Source of the DNA: Pelomonas baiyunensis
GTDB lineage: Bacteria; Pseudomonadota; Gammaproteobacteria; Burkholderiales; Burkholderiaceae_C
Reading direction: 5' to 3'
NCBI RefSeq assembly: GCF_043555935.1
Contig: NZ_JBIGIB010000003.1
Location: 748,309 to 812,308 of the forward strand
Length of the DNA: 64,000 nucleotides
This document shows positions 8,946 to 17,422 of this stretch, piece after piece. The notes under the pieces are model-generated. The model made no database searches. It was not told the origin of the DNA and saw only the letters and a program-made list of their open reading frames with translations. The stretch's first letter is position 1. Each line of letters opens with the position of its first letter. Made by a program: the position numbers and the translations under genes.

Positions 8946-9144
8946 GGCTCGTGCGGTCAGCGCGACGCCGTTCGTGACGGACTGCACGGTTCAGGCCTGG
9001 GCGTGTCGGCGTCGCCCCGCGACCGTGGGGGCTCGCCGGCACGGCGGGCCGGGGACAGCTTCTGAGAATGCGCGGCGGCCACGAGGGTGGGGCCCGTGTG
9101 CCATGGAGGCGCCCGGGTGCGGAGGCCGTCACTTGGAGCACAAC

Positions 9145-9807
9145 ATGAACATGAAGAAAACGATGCTGGCCTGCGCTGCCGGTCTGGCACTGAGCTTGGG
9201 TCTTGGCGCTGCGCACGCCGCGCCGGTGGTGTGGGACTGGAGCCCGGCCGCCACCGGTGGCGCGGTCACCAACGACGGCTGGAGCAATGGCTACAGCGGC
9301 CAGCATTTCTATGAGAAGGTGAGCTTCGCGGCAGACACGCTGGTGTCGGGCATCGACATCTTCAACGGCAAGAGTTGGGGCGCCCTGGGCAACAGCGCCA
9401 TGGTCAGCATTCGCGCAGGTGGTGCGGCTGCGCCCGGCGCCGAACTGGCCGCCTACGGCACCACGATTTCGGCTGTCGACAGCAACGGCACCTCCTCGTC
9501 CAACCAGCATCGCCTGCACGCCGATTTCACGGCGTTCCTGATGCAAGCGGGCGTGGACTACTGGATCGGCATGTCCGGCTTTGGTGTGGACTTCTTCACC
9601 CAGACCGGCCTGAACGGCGTGGCCGGTGGTGACGGACGCATGGCGCAATTCAACGGCGTGAACTACTCGCATGCCGCCCCGATCGGCGACATGGCCTTCC
9701 GCCTGTACGGCGCGGCCGCCAACACCGTGCCCGAGCCGGCCTCGCTGGCCCTGGTGGGCCTGGGCCTGGTGGGCGTCGCTGCCGCTCGCCGCCGCCGCCA
9801 AGCCTGA
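9145..9807 (+). CDS. PEP-CTERM sorting-signal exported protein
   Basis: The 220-residue protein has a clean signal peptide (MNMKKTMLACAAGLALSLG to AHA) and ends with a canonical PEP-CTERM tail. That tail has VPEPASLALVGLGLVG as the motif and membrane helix, then an Arg-rich end (AARRRRQA). Such proteins are recognised by exosortase EpsH/XrtA and usually belong to exopolysaccharide or floc production. The middle is Gly/Ala/Ser-rich with no enzyme motif. TTGGAG just upstream supports ATG 9145. No exosortase gene is in the window, so the processing enzyme must be elsewhere. Confidence 0.9.
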   Translation: MNMKKTMLACAAGLALSLGLGAAHAAPVVWDWSPAATGGAVTNDGWSNGYSGQHFYEKVSFAADTLVSGIDIFNGKSWGALGNSAMVSIRAGGAAAPGAELAAYGTTISAVDSNGTSSSNQHRLHADFTAFLMQAGVDYWIGMSGFGVDFFTQTGLNGVAGGDGRMAQFNGVNYSHAAPIGDMAFRLYGAAANTVPEPASLALVGLGLVGVAAARRRRQA

Positions 9808-9834
9808 TCCAACGGATCGCCCTGAACGGGCTGA

Positions 9835-9866
9835 AGCCCCCGCCGAGTGTTCGGCGGGGGCTTTTT
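9835..9866 (+). terminator. Rho-independent terminator after the PEP-CTERM gene
   Basis: The arm AGCCCCCGCCGA (9835-9846) pairs with TCGGCGGGGGCT (9851-9862) over a four-base loop, followed by a T run. It lies 27 bases after the stop codon at 9807. Confidence 0.92.
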
Positions 9867-9883
9867 GCTTTCTGCGGTGCGCC

Positions 9884-10570
9884 TCAGCGAATGGCGGTGA
9901 GCCAGCGGTCCAGACGCGGCGCCATCCGCCAGCCGTCCTCGCCCAGCCAGTCGGCGGCTACCAGCACGTGGTGCGCCCGGCCGATGAGTTTTTCGCGCGG
10001 CACGGTGCCGATGAAGCGGGAGTCCTCGCTGTTGTCGCGGTTGTCGCCCAGCACGAAGTACTCGCCGGCGGGCACCACGCGTTCGGGCACATCGCGCCGG
10101 GCCGACACGCCGGGCAGGAACTGCACGGTGTGGGCGCGGGGGCCGAGTTGCTCGGTGGCCCGCACGGCATCCACCGGCCAGCCCGGGGCCAGCCGCTCGC
10201 CCACGGTGTGCACATCGGCGTACTGCAGTGGCGCGCCGTTGATCCACACCGTGCCGTTGTGCATCGCCACCCGGTCACCCGGCAGGCCCACGATGCGCTT
10301 GATCAGCCGCGTGCCGCCGGCGGGGGAGCTCAGCGTCACCACATCGCCGCGCTGCGGTTCGCCCAGGGGCAGCAGCACCACGTCGGTCAGCGGCACCTTG
10401 AGGTCGTAGGCCAGCCGGTTCACCAGCACCACGTCACCTTCCAGCAGGGTGGGGCGCATGGAGCCGGAGGGGATGGGGTTCCAGTCGGCCACCGCGGTGC
10501 GGAACAGCGCGAAGCTGAGCAGGAACAGGAGGAAGCCGCGGTTCTCGCGGAGGGGGTGGCGCAGGTTCAT
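9884..10570 (-). CDS. lepB: Signal peptidase I
   Basis: The 228-residue S26 peptidase removes Sec signal peptides at the outer face of the inner membrane. One N-terminal membrane segment (RGFLLFLLSFALF) precedes the catalytic Ser in NPIPSGSMRPTL. The Lys general base is in RLIKRIVGLPGD, and box E is GDNRDNSEDSR. It is shorter than E. coli LepB (324 residues) and has one membrane anchor, as in many second copies. ATG 10570 is chosen because it leads straight into the membrane segment; ATG 10579 is equally possible. No clear ribosome binding site is seen for either. A rnc-era operon normally adjoins the main lepB and is absent here, so this may be an extra copy. Confidence 0.93.
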   Translation of the reverse strand: MNLRHPLRENRGFLLFLLSFALFRTAVADWNPIPSGSMRPTLLEGDVVLVNRLAYDLKVPLTDVVLLPLGEPQRGDVVTLSSPAGGTRLIKRIVGLPGDRVAMHNGTVWINGAPLQYADVHTVGERLAPGWPVDAVRATEQLGPRAHTVQFLPGVSARRDVPERVVPAGEYFVLGDNRDNSEDSRFIGTVPREKLIGRAHHVLVAADWLGEDGWRMAPRLDRWLTAIR

Positions 10571-10782
10571 GGCCGCCATGCTGGCGCGCTGCCGGAGCCG
10601 GCGGTGGCGTGGGCGGGCGAATGGCGGGTTCGGCGACATGGATGGCGGCCGGCGCGGGCCGCTGGTCTGTCGCACCGTCGATTGGCGCCCCGGGCTGGCG
10701 ACCGGTCGCGCCGGGCTGGCCGCGCCTGTTCGGCAGGGCCAGGATGTACCCATTCCCACTCCCGCCCCTCCAGAGGTTTGCC

Positions 10783-11826
10783 ATGTTCCACAACGCTTCC
10801 CGCCGCTCTGTCATCGCCCGCCTGGGCGCCGCCGCGCTGATGGCCGCGAGCCTCCTGCCCGCCCTGCCGGCCGCGGCCCAGGTGGGCCTGCAGCGCAGCG
10901 CCTGGGCGGGTGCCGACGTCGGGGTGCCCGAAGGCGTGATCTGGTACCCCAGCCCCGCGCCGGCCACGCCGCAGCGGTTCGGCCCGTTTGAAGTGGCGGT
11001 CACGCCCGGGGCGCCGGTCACGCCGGGCGTGCGGCCGCTGGTGCTGATCTCACACGGCACCGGGGGCCACGAGCTGGGCCATGCCTGGCTGGCGCGGCAA
11101 CTGGCCGCCGAGGGCTTCCTGGTGTTGAGCGTTCGCCACCCGGGCGACCATTTCCAGGACCGCAGCGGCGTGACCCGCCCCGACTACCTCGCCGAGCGCC
11201 CGCGCCAGCTCAGCCGCGCGCTCGACGCGCTGTTGGCCGACCCGCAGTGGGGGCCACAGGTGGACACCCGGCGCATTGCCGCCGTGGGTCACTCGGCAGG
11301 TGGCCACACCGTGCTGGCGCTGGCCGGCGGCCAACCCGACCGCGTGCGGCTGGTCAACCATTGCAGCGCAGCCGGCGCGGGCCTGCAGGGCGACGCCGCC
11401 ATGTGCCGGCTCGGGGGCTTCAGCCCCGACAAGCCGGCGCCCGTGCTGCCCGCCGGCTCGGCCGCGCTGCCGTCGGTGAAGGACGCGCGCATCCGCGCGG
11501 TGGTGGCCATGTCGCCGCTCGGCCAGGGGCTGGACCTGGACACCCTGGCGGCGCGCGTGGACGTGCCGGTGCTGATCCAGGCCAGCCGGCGCGACGAGGT
11601 GCTGGCCCACGCCTTCCACGGCGGCGCGCTGTGCGCAGCGCTGCCTCGGGCGCAGTGCGTGACGGGCGACCAGGCCGGGCACTTCGCGTTTTTCCAGGCC
11701 GCCACCGGCCCGATGGGCGCCCCCGGCCTGGACCCGGCCTGGGACCCGGCAGGCTTCGACCGCGCCGCCTGGCAGGCCGAAACCAGCGCGCGCGTGCTGA
11801 CCTTCCTGAAGACGGCGTTGCGTTGA
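10783..11826 (+). CDS. Exported alpha/beta hydrolase (PAF-acetylhydrolase/dienelactone-hydrolase-like)
   Basis: The 347-residue secreted hydrolase has a signal peptide (RRSVIARLGAAALMAASLL to PAAAQ). Its core begins with the oxyanion segment LISHGTGGHELGH. The nucleophile is Ser in AVGHSAGGHTVLAL and the likely catalytic His is in DQAGHFAFF; an Asp in ASRRDEVLAH may complete the triad. The arrangement resembles platelet-activating-factor acetylhydrolase-like bacterial proteins. The substrate is unknown. AGAGG at 10772-10776, six bases before the ATG, supports the start. It is convergent with the PBP4 gene. Confidence 0.87.
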   Translation: MFHNASRRSVIARLGAAALMAASLLPALPAAAQVGLQRSAWAGADVGVPEGVIWYPSPAPATPQRFGPFEVAVTPGAPVTPGVRPLVLISHGTGGHELGHAWLARQLAAEGFLVLSVRHPGDHFQDRSGVTRPDYLAERPRQLSRALDALLADPQWGPQVDTRRIAAVGHSAGGHTVLALAGGQPDRVRLVNHCSAAGAGLQGDAAMCRLGGFSPDKPAPVLPAGSAALPSVKDARIRAVVAMSPLGQGLDLDTLAARVDVPVLIQASRRDEVLAHAFHGGALCAALPRAQCVTGDQAGHFAFFQAATGPMGAPGLDPAWDPAGFDRAAWQAETSARVLTFLKTALR

Positions 11827-11838
11827 GCGAAGCGGTGT

Positions 11839-13230
11839 TCAGCGGGCCGGCGGGGCGTCCTGCGCGGTCCAGCGCAGCACGGCATCCAGCACGCCGCGCG
11901 CGGCTTGCGCCTGCGGGTGGTTCACCACGGCCACCATCACCCAGCGTTTGCCGGACGGGGCGTGCACGATGCCGGCCAGCGCCACCACGTCGCGCAACGA
12001 GCCGGTCTTGAGGTGGGCGCGGCCCGTCGCGCCGCCGAAGCGGCCGGGCTGGCGGGTCAGCGTGCCGTCCAGCCCCGCCACCGGCAGCGAGGCCAGCCAT
12101 TCGGGCATCCAGGGCTGGTCCCAGCCCCAGCGCAGCAGGGCCGCCAACTGGCCGGGGCTGATGCGGGTTTCGCGCGCCAGCCCCGAGCCGTTGACGACGC
12201 GCGTGGCCGGGGTGCGGCCCGCGTGGGCGTCCAGCCAGGTTTGCAGCCAGGCGGCTGCGGTGTCGGGCGAGGGGGCCGTCACGCCGGCGGCGCGGGCGGC
12301 GCTGAGCAGCACCTGCTGCGCCATCAGGTTGCTGCTGACCTTGTTCATGTCGCGCAACGCTTCGGCCAGCGTCGGGCCGGGCCAGGTCAGTGTGGGCGCG
12401 GTGGAGGGGGCCGGCGCGTCCAGCACCGCGTCGTGCCGCCAGGCGATGCCGGCCTCGCGCAGCAGGACGGTCAGCAGCCGGGCGGGGTAGCTGGCGGGGT
12501 CGGGGTCGGCCAGGGTCCAGGCTTGCTCGCCGCACGCGGCCGGATAGCTGCCGGCAAAGCGCGGGCGCTGGCCAGCCGCCCATTGCAGTTTGAGCGCGCC
12601 CCGCCAGTCGCCGCAGGCGCCGGCGGTGGTGGGCACGGTTTGCGCGGCGTCCAGCGGCGGGTCGGCGGTGATGCGGGCCGTGCTGCCGTCCACCCGCACG
12701 GTGTAGGTCACGGCCTTGGCGTTCAGCAGCAGGGCTTCGGGTTGGGCGTTGCCCACGCGCCAGGGTTCGCCGTCGAAGTCGCCCGGCTCGGCCGTGCCCG
12801 GCGTGAAGGCGCTGCGATCCAGCCGCAGCGGGCCGCGCAGTTCCGTCAGGTTCAGCCGCCGCAGGCCGGCCCAGAGCCGCTCCAGGCTCAGGCGCGGGTC
12901 GCCGCTGCCTTGCACTGCCAGGCCGCCGTCGTCGGTCAGCCAGACCGGGGTCTGCCATTGCCAGGCGGGGCCGAGGGTGTCGAGCGCCGCCAGGCTGGTG
13001 ACCAGCTTGGTCAACGACGCGGGGTTCATCGGCAGCGCGGCCTGCCAGGCCAGCCGGGGCTGGGCTTCGTCCAGCGCCTGCACCACCACGCCCAGCGCCG
13101 AGGCGGGCACCTGGGCCTGCTTCAGTGCGACCTGAACCGCCAGCGGCAGCGCCGATTCCGGGGTGGCGGGGGCCGCCCACAAGCCGAAGGTCCACCCCCC
13201 CAACACCCATGCCAGAACCTGTTTGCGCAT
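11839..13230 (-). CDS. dacB: D-alanyl-D-alanine carboxypeptidase/endopeptidase (PBP4, peptidase S13)
   Basis: The 463-residue periplasmic low-molecular-mass penicillin-binding protein trims or cleaves peptidoglycan cross-links. All three active-site motifs are intact: SLTK with Ser72 and Lys75, SSN at 299-301, and KTG at 408-410. A long insertion between the first two motifs is typical of class C type 4 PBPs. A signal peptide (VLAWVLGGWTFGLWAAPA) is present. It is divergent from tsaB with only 23 bases between the start codons, so the promoters must overlap. Compare the degenerate DacA homologue near 52.0-53.2 kb. Confidence 0.95.
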   Translation of the reverse strand: MRKQVLAWVLGGWTFGLWAAPATPESALPLAVQVALKQAQVPASALGVVVQALDEAQPRLAWQAALPMNPASLTKLVTSLAALDTLGPAWQWQTPVWLTDDGGLAVQGSGDPRLSLERLWAGLRRLNLTELRGPLRLDRSAFTPGTAEPGDFDGEPWRVGNAQPEALLLNAKAVTYTVRVDGSTARITADPPLDAAQTVPTTAGACGDWRGALKLQWAAGQRPRFAGSYPAACGEQAWTLADPDPASYPARLLTVLLREAGIAWRHDAVLDAPAPSTAPTLTWPGPTLAEALRDMNKVSSNLMAQQVLLSAARAAGVTAPSPDTAAAWLQTWLDAHAGRTPATRVVNGSGLARETRISPGQLAALLRWGWDQPWMPEWLASLPVAGLDGTLTRQPGRFGGATGRAHLKTGSLRDVVALAGIVHAPSGKRWVMVAVVNHPQAQAARGVLDAVLRWTAQDAPPAR

Positions 13231-13253
13231 GACCCGAAAGTTACACTGCCCCG

Positions 13254-13937
13254 ATGCCCGTGATCCTGGCCATCGACAGCTCCACCGAGACCCTGGCTCT
13301 GGCCCTTGTGACGCCGGACGGCGTGCAGGCGGCCGAGCTGGATGGCGGCGCCCAGGCCTCGTCGCAGGCCCTGCCGCAGGCCCAAGCCCTGGTGGCGAAA
13401 GCCGGGTTGCGGCTGGCCGATCTGGACGCCATCGCCTACGGCCAGGGGCCGGGCGCCTTCACCGGCCTGCGCACCGCCTGTGCCGTGGCGCAGGGGCTGG
13501 CCTTCGGGCTGGACAAGCCGGTGCTGGCGGTGGACAGCCTGATGCTGGTGGCGCAAGACGCCCACCGCCAAGGCGCGGGCGACGACCTCTGGGTGGCCAT
13601 GGACGCGCGCATCGGTGAAATCTATGCCGCGCACTACCGCCTGACGCCCCAGGGCTGGACCGTGCTGGACGCCCCGGCCCTGTACGCCCCGGCCGCGCTG
13701 CGGGCGCACTGGGGCCAGCCGGCGGCGGTGGCCGGCACGGCATTGACGGCCTATGCCGAGGCGCTCGGTCCGGTGGCGTCGCCCTGGCCGCAGGCCCACT
13801 CGCGCGCGCAGGCTCTGGGCACGCTGGCCCTGGCTGCCTGGGCCCGGGGCGACTTGCGCGACGCCGCTGAAGCCTTGCCGGTGTACGTGCGCGACAAGGT
13901 GGCCCTGACCACCGCCGAGCGGGAGCAGCGCGCGTGA
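13254..13937 (+). CDS. tsaB: tRNA N6-adenosine threonylcarbamoyltransferase complex dimerization subunit TsaB
   Basis: The 227-residue ASKHA-fold protein is needed with TsaD and TsaE for t6A37 in ANN-decoding tRNAs. The N-terminal ILAIDSSTETLALAL and the segment AYGQGPGAFTGLRTACAVAQGLAFG are hallmarks of the TsaB/YeaZ family. It is the first gene of a seven-gene run on this strand, and its stop codon overlaps the rimI start. Confidence 0.96.
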   Translation: MPVILAIDSSTETLALALVTPDGVQAAELDGGAQASSQALPQAQALVAKAGLRLADLDAIAYGQGPGAFTGLRTACAVAQGLAFGLDKPVLAVDSLMLVAQDAHRQGAGDDLWVAMDARIGEIYAAHYRLTPQGWTVLDAPALYAPAALRAHWGQPAAVAGTALTAYAEALGPVASPWPQAHSRAQALGTLALAAWARGDLRDAAEALPVYVRDKVALTTAEREQRA

Positions 13938-14413
13938 ACGCGATGGTCGACCGCCCACTGCCGCCCTTCGAGGCCGCCGCCATGCGCGTGCCGGACCTCA
14001 CCGAGGTGATGGCGGTCGAGCGCCACGCCTACCCCGTGCCCTGGACGCATGGCAACTTTGTGGACTCCCTCGCGGCCGACTACCCCGCTGAAGTGCTGCG
14101 TGGCCCGCGCGCCGAGTTGATGGGCTACTGGGTCGCCATGCCCGGCGTGGACGAAATGCACCTGCTCAACATCACCGTGGCGCCGGCCTGGCAAGGGCGC
14201 GGGCTGGCGGTGCAGATGCTGGACCGCCTGGTGGAGGTGTGCCGCACCCGCCAACTGACGCAGCTGTGGCTGGAGGTGCGGGTCAGCAACCTGCGTGCGC
14301 AGGCGGTGTATGCCCGCTACGGATTCACCGAGGTGGGCCGCCGACGGGCCTACTACCCGGTGGTGTCGGGCCCGCGCGAAGACGCGCTGCTGATGAGCTT
14401 GGCGGTCGCATGA
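13934..14413 (+). CDS. rimI: Ribosomal-protein-alanine N-acetyltransferase RimI
   Basis: The 159-residue GNAT enzyme acetylates the N-terminal alanine of ribosomal protein S18. The acetyl-CoA site is seen as LLNITVAPAWQGRGLAVQMLD, and the C-terminal half has EVRVSNLRAQAVYARYGFTEVGRRRAYY, as in RimI. The GTG start overlaps the tsaB TGA (GTGA at 13934-13937); ATG 13943 is an alternative. tsaB-rimI adjacency is common and supports the call. Confidence 0.94.
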   Translation: MNAMVDRPLPPFEAAAMRVPDLTEVMAVERHAYPVPWTHGNFVDSLAADYPAEVLRGPRAELMGYWVAMPGVDEMHLLNITVAPAWQGRGLAVQMLDRLVEVCRTRQLTQLWLEVRVSNLRAQAVYARYGFTEVGRRRAYYPVVSGPREDALLMSLAVA

Positions 14414-15342
14414 GCTGGGACGCACGACAACGGGCCATGCTGGCCGAGATGGGCTATCGCCTGCCGCCTGCTGCGCAGGAGGGCGACACCGCCGTGCTGG
14501 ACGACGTTACGGACGCCGCTGCGGCGACGGCCCTGCACGACGCCGCCCCGGCCCACCGTTCAGCACCGGCCGTGGAGCGCCCGCGGCCGGCGGCCCCCGC
14601 GCCCGCTCCCGCCCCGCGCGCACCGGCCGTGGCGTCAGCCGCGCCCCGTGACGAGCGAGCCGACCTGCCGACCGATGTGTCTGCTGCGGCCTCGGCCCGC
14701 CCCGCCGTGTCGGCCGCCTCCGCCGTGGCGGGCCTGGTGCCGGCCACGCGCACCGACTTGGCGGGCCTGGATTGGCCGGCCCTGGAGCAGGCGGTGGCCG
14801 GGTGCCGCGCTTGTGGCCTGTGCGAGCAGCGCCGCCAGCCGGTGTTCGGCGCCGGTGCGGTGGACGCGGTGCGGTGGCTGGTGGTGACCGACCCGCCCGA
14901 CGAGGCCGATGACGGCGCCGGTCAACCCCTGGTGGGTGACGCCGGCCGTTTGCTGGACCGCATGCTCGCCGCCGCCGGGCAGCGCCGCGTGCCCGGGGCG
15001 CAGGGCGAGGCCCCCACGGCCTTTGTGACGCCGGTGGTGAAGTGCCGCCCGCCGCGTGGCCGGGCGCCGCAACCTGCCGAGTTGGCCGCTTGTGAAGCCG
15101 TGCTGGCGCAGCAAGTGGCCCTGCTGCGGCCCACGCTGGTGTTGGCCCTCGGGCTGCAGGCGGCGCGTCGGCTCACCGGCTTGAACGAGCCGCTGGGCCG
15201 GCTGCGCGGGCAGGTGCACCGCTGGCATGGGCTGCCGGTGGTGGTGTCCTTCCCGCCGGCCTACCTGTTGCGCGCCCCGGCGGACAAGGCCGGCGCCTGG
15301 GACGACCTGCGCCTGGCCCTGCAGACGGTGGCGGGTCGGTGA
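14410..15342 (+). CDS. FeS-cluster uracil-DNA glycosylase family protein (family 4/5-like)
   Basis: The 310-residue protein has an N-terminal Ala/Pro-rich low-complexity region of about 110 residues before the glycosylase domain. Four cysteines fit a family-4-type 4Fe-4S site: Cys132 and Cys135 in CRACGLC, then Cys212 and Cys228 spaced by 15 residues. The motif 1 region reads VTDPPDEADD, unlike the usual GEAPG; the motif GQPLVGDAGRLLDRML is clear. The C-terminal motif normally containing HPS is replaced by SFPPAYLL. Uracil excision is likely but the altered motifs lower certainty. The ATG overlaps the rimI stop (ATGA), which indicates translational coupling. Confidence 0.88.
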   Translation: MSWDARQRAMLAEMGYRLPPAAQEGDTAVLDDVTDAAAATALHDAAPAHRSAPAVERPRPAAPAPAPAPRAPAVASAAPRDERADLPTDVSAAASARPAVSAASAVAGLVPATRTDLAGLDWPALEQAVAGCRACGLCEQRRQPVFGAGAVDAVRWLVVTDPPDEADDGAGQPLVGDAGRLLDRMLAAAGQRRVPGAQGEAPTAFVTPVVKCRPPRGRAPQPAELAACEAVLAQQVALLRPTLVLALGLQAARRLTGLNEPLGRLRGQVHRWHGLPVVVSFPPAYLLRAPADKAGAWDDLRLALQTVAGR

Positions 15343-17414
15343 GCTATCTCGACGAAGCCGACCTGCGACGCCAGGCACTGGACGCCGCGCGGTTTCGCAT
15401 GTTGGCCGACCACGTGCCCGCGTGGATCGCGCTGTACGGCGCGTCGGACCACCGCTGCCTGTTCGCCAACCGCGGCTACGCCCAGGCCTTCGGGCTGACG
15501 CAGCAGTCCATCGTGGGCCTGCACTTCAGCGAGATCGTGGGCGCCGAAGCCTATGCCCAGGTGCGTGGGCCGGTAGAAGAGCTGGTGCGCACGCGCGAGC
15601 CCATCGTTTACGAGCGCTCGCTGACCCGGCCGGATGGCGGCGAGACCTGCCTGGAAGTGCACCTGCTGCCGCAGTTCGACGACCAGGGCACGCTGCTGGG
15701 CAGCTGGGTGCTGGTGTACGACATCACGCGCCACCGCCAGGCCGAACGGCGCCTGCGCGAGAGCGAGCTGCGGCTGGACAAGTTCATGCAGGCCACGGTG
15801 GAGGGCATCCTGTTCCACCGCAATGGTGTGATGACGGACGTGAACCAGCCGCTGATCGAGCTGACCGGCTGGTCGCGTGAAGCGCTTGTGGGCCAGCATG
15901 TGCTGAGCTTCGTGCCCGAGGACGAACTGCCCAAGGTGCGTGAGGTGATGCAGCGCGGCGAGGAGTTGCGCTACGAGACGGTGATCCTGCACCGCGACGG
16001 CTCGCACATTCCGGTGGAGCTGATCATGCGCACGCTGGTGCGCGACGGCGAGCAACTGCGCATGGCCGTGGTGCGCGACATCCGCGACCGGCTGGCCCAC
16101 GAGGCCCGCATCCAGCACCTGGCCCACCACGACGGCCTCACCGGGCTGCTCAACCGCACCGCCTTCATGGAGCGCATGGCGCAGCAGATGCAGCGGGCCG
16201 AGCGCCGCGGCGAGATGCTGGCGCTGCTGTTCATCGACCTGGACAACTTCAAACGCGTCAACGACTCCCTCGGTCACCTGGAAGGCGACCAGGTGTTGGT
16301 GACCGTGTCCGAGCGCCTGGTGGGCGCGCTGCGCAGCAGCGACCTCGTGGGCCGTTTTGGTGGCGATGAATTCGTGGTGCTGCTCAGCGACCTGGAGAGC
16401 CGCGACGACATCGTGGTGGTGTTGGAGGCGTTGCTGTCGGTGGTGGAGGTGCCCGTGAAGGCCGACGGCCGCGCGCTGTCAGTGACGCCGTCCATCGGCG
16501 TGGCGGTGTACCCGGACGACGGCCGCCACCCGAACGAGCTTATCCAGCACGCCGACACCGCCATGTACCGCGCCAAGGCCCGCGGGCGGGCCACGTACCA
16601 GTTCTTCGAGCCGGCGCTGGCCGAGACGGCCTACGCCGACCTGGTGCTGGAGGCGGAGCTGGCGCAGGGGCTCACCCGCAACGAGTTCGAGCTGTTCTTC
16701 CAGCCCCAGGTGGACGCCGCCACCGGCCAGCTGACCGGGGCCGAAGCCCTGCTGCGCTGGCGCCACCCCAAGCGCGGCCTGCTGAGCCCGGACGCCTTCA
16801 TCTTCGTGGCCGAGCGGCACCGCCTGATGCTCCCGCTGGGCGAGTGGGTGCTGCGCGAGGCCGCCGCCACTGCGCGGCGCTGGCGCGAACGCGGCCTGAC
16901 GCAGGGCCACGGCGCCATGCGCATTGCCGTCAACCTCTCCAGCATCCAGTTCCACCTGGACGGCTTTGTGGACACCGTGCAGCGCGTGCTGGCCGAGGCC
17001 GGCGCGCAAGGCCAGTGGCTGGAGCTGGAACTGACCGAGCGCATGCTGGTGGACGACATTCAAGACGCGCCGGCCACGCTGGCCCAACTGCGGGCGCTGG
17101 GCCTGACCGTGTCGGTGGACGACTTCGGCACCGGCTACACCTCGCTGGCCCACTTGACCGAGCTGCCGCTGGACAAGCTCAAGATCGACCAGGGCTTCGT
17201 CGCCCGCCTGCCGGATGACGTCGGCGCACAGGCCATCACCCGGGCCATCGTGCAGATGGCTGTGGGTCTGGGGCTGAGCGTCACTGCCGAAGGCGTGCGC
17301 ACGGCGGCCCAGTGGCAACTGCTTGCCAGCTGGGGCTGCCAGCACTTCCAGGGCGAGTTGGTGGGCGCCCCCATGTCGGCCGCGGACTTCGAAACCTGGG
17401 CCCGCACCCGTTGA
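15339..17414 (+). CDS. PAS-PAS-GGDEF-EAL cyclic-di-GMP signalling protein
   Basis: The 691-residue cytoplasmic protein has two PAS domains (about residues 15-130 and 145-260). The GGDEF domain has GGDEF at 341-345 preceded by an RxxD inhibitory site (RSSD). The EAL domain has EAL at 469-471. The EAL metal and catalytic landmarks are present: NLSS, ELTE, DDFGTGYTSL and KIDQGF. Near the end the usual EGVET is EGVRT and QGYLF is QGELV, so phosphodiesterase output may be altered. No membrane segment is seen. The GTG start overlaps the stop of the glycosylase gene. It is the middle gene of the tsaB-to-fccB run. Confidence 0.93.
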   Translation: MSYLDEADLRRQALDAARFRMLADHVPAWIALYGASDHRCLFANRGYAQAFGLTQQSIVGLHFSEIVGAEAYAQVRGPVEELVRTREPIVYERSLTRPDGGETCLEVHLLPQFDDQGTLLGSWVLVYDITRHRQAERRLRESELRLDKFMQATVEGILFHRNGVMTDVNQPLIELTGWSREALVGQHVLSFVPEDELPKVREVMQRGEELRYETVILHRDGSHIPVELIMRTLVRDGEQLRMAVVRDIRDRLAHEARIQHLAHHDGLTGLLNRTAFMERMAQQMQRAERRGEMLALLFIDLDNFKRVNDSLGHLEGDQVLVTVSERLVGALRSSDLVGRFGGDEFVVLLSDLESRDDIVVVLEALLSVVEVPVKADGRALSVTPSIGVAVYPDDGRHPNELIQHADTAMYRAKARGRATYQFFEPALAETAYADLVLEAELAQGLTRNEFELFFQPQVDAATGQLTGAEALLRWRHPKRGLLSPDAFIFVAERHRLMLPLGEWVLREAAATARRWRERGLTQGHGAMRIAVNLSSIQFHLDGFVDTVQRVLAEAGAQGQWLELELTERMLVDDIQDAPATLAQLRALGLTVSVDDFGTGYTSLAHLTELPLDKLKIDQGFVARLPDDVGAQAITRAIVQMAVGLGLSVTAEGVRTAAQWQLLASWGCQHFQGELVGAPMSAADFETWARTR

Positions 17415-17422
17415 ACCTTGTC

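Noticed and set aside
11905..13263. 452-codon open frame opposite the PBP4 gene
   Set aside because: Antisense shadow; PBP4 has all three catalytic motifs, and this frame has no recognisable domain.
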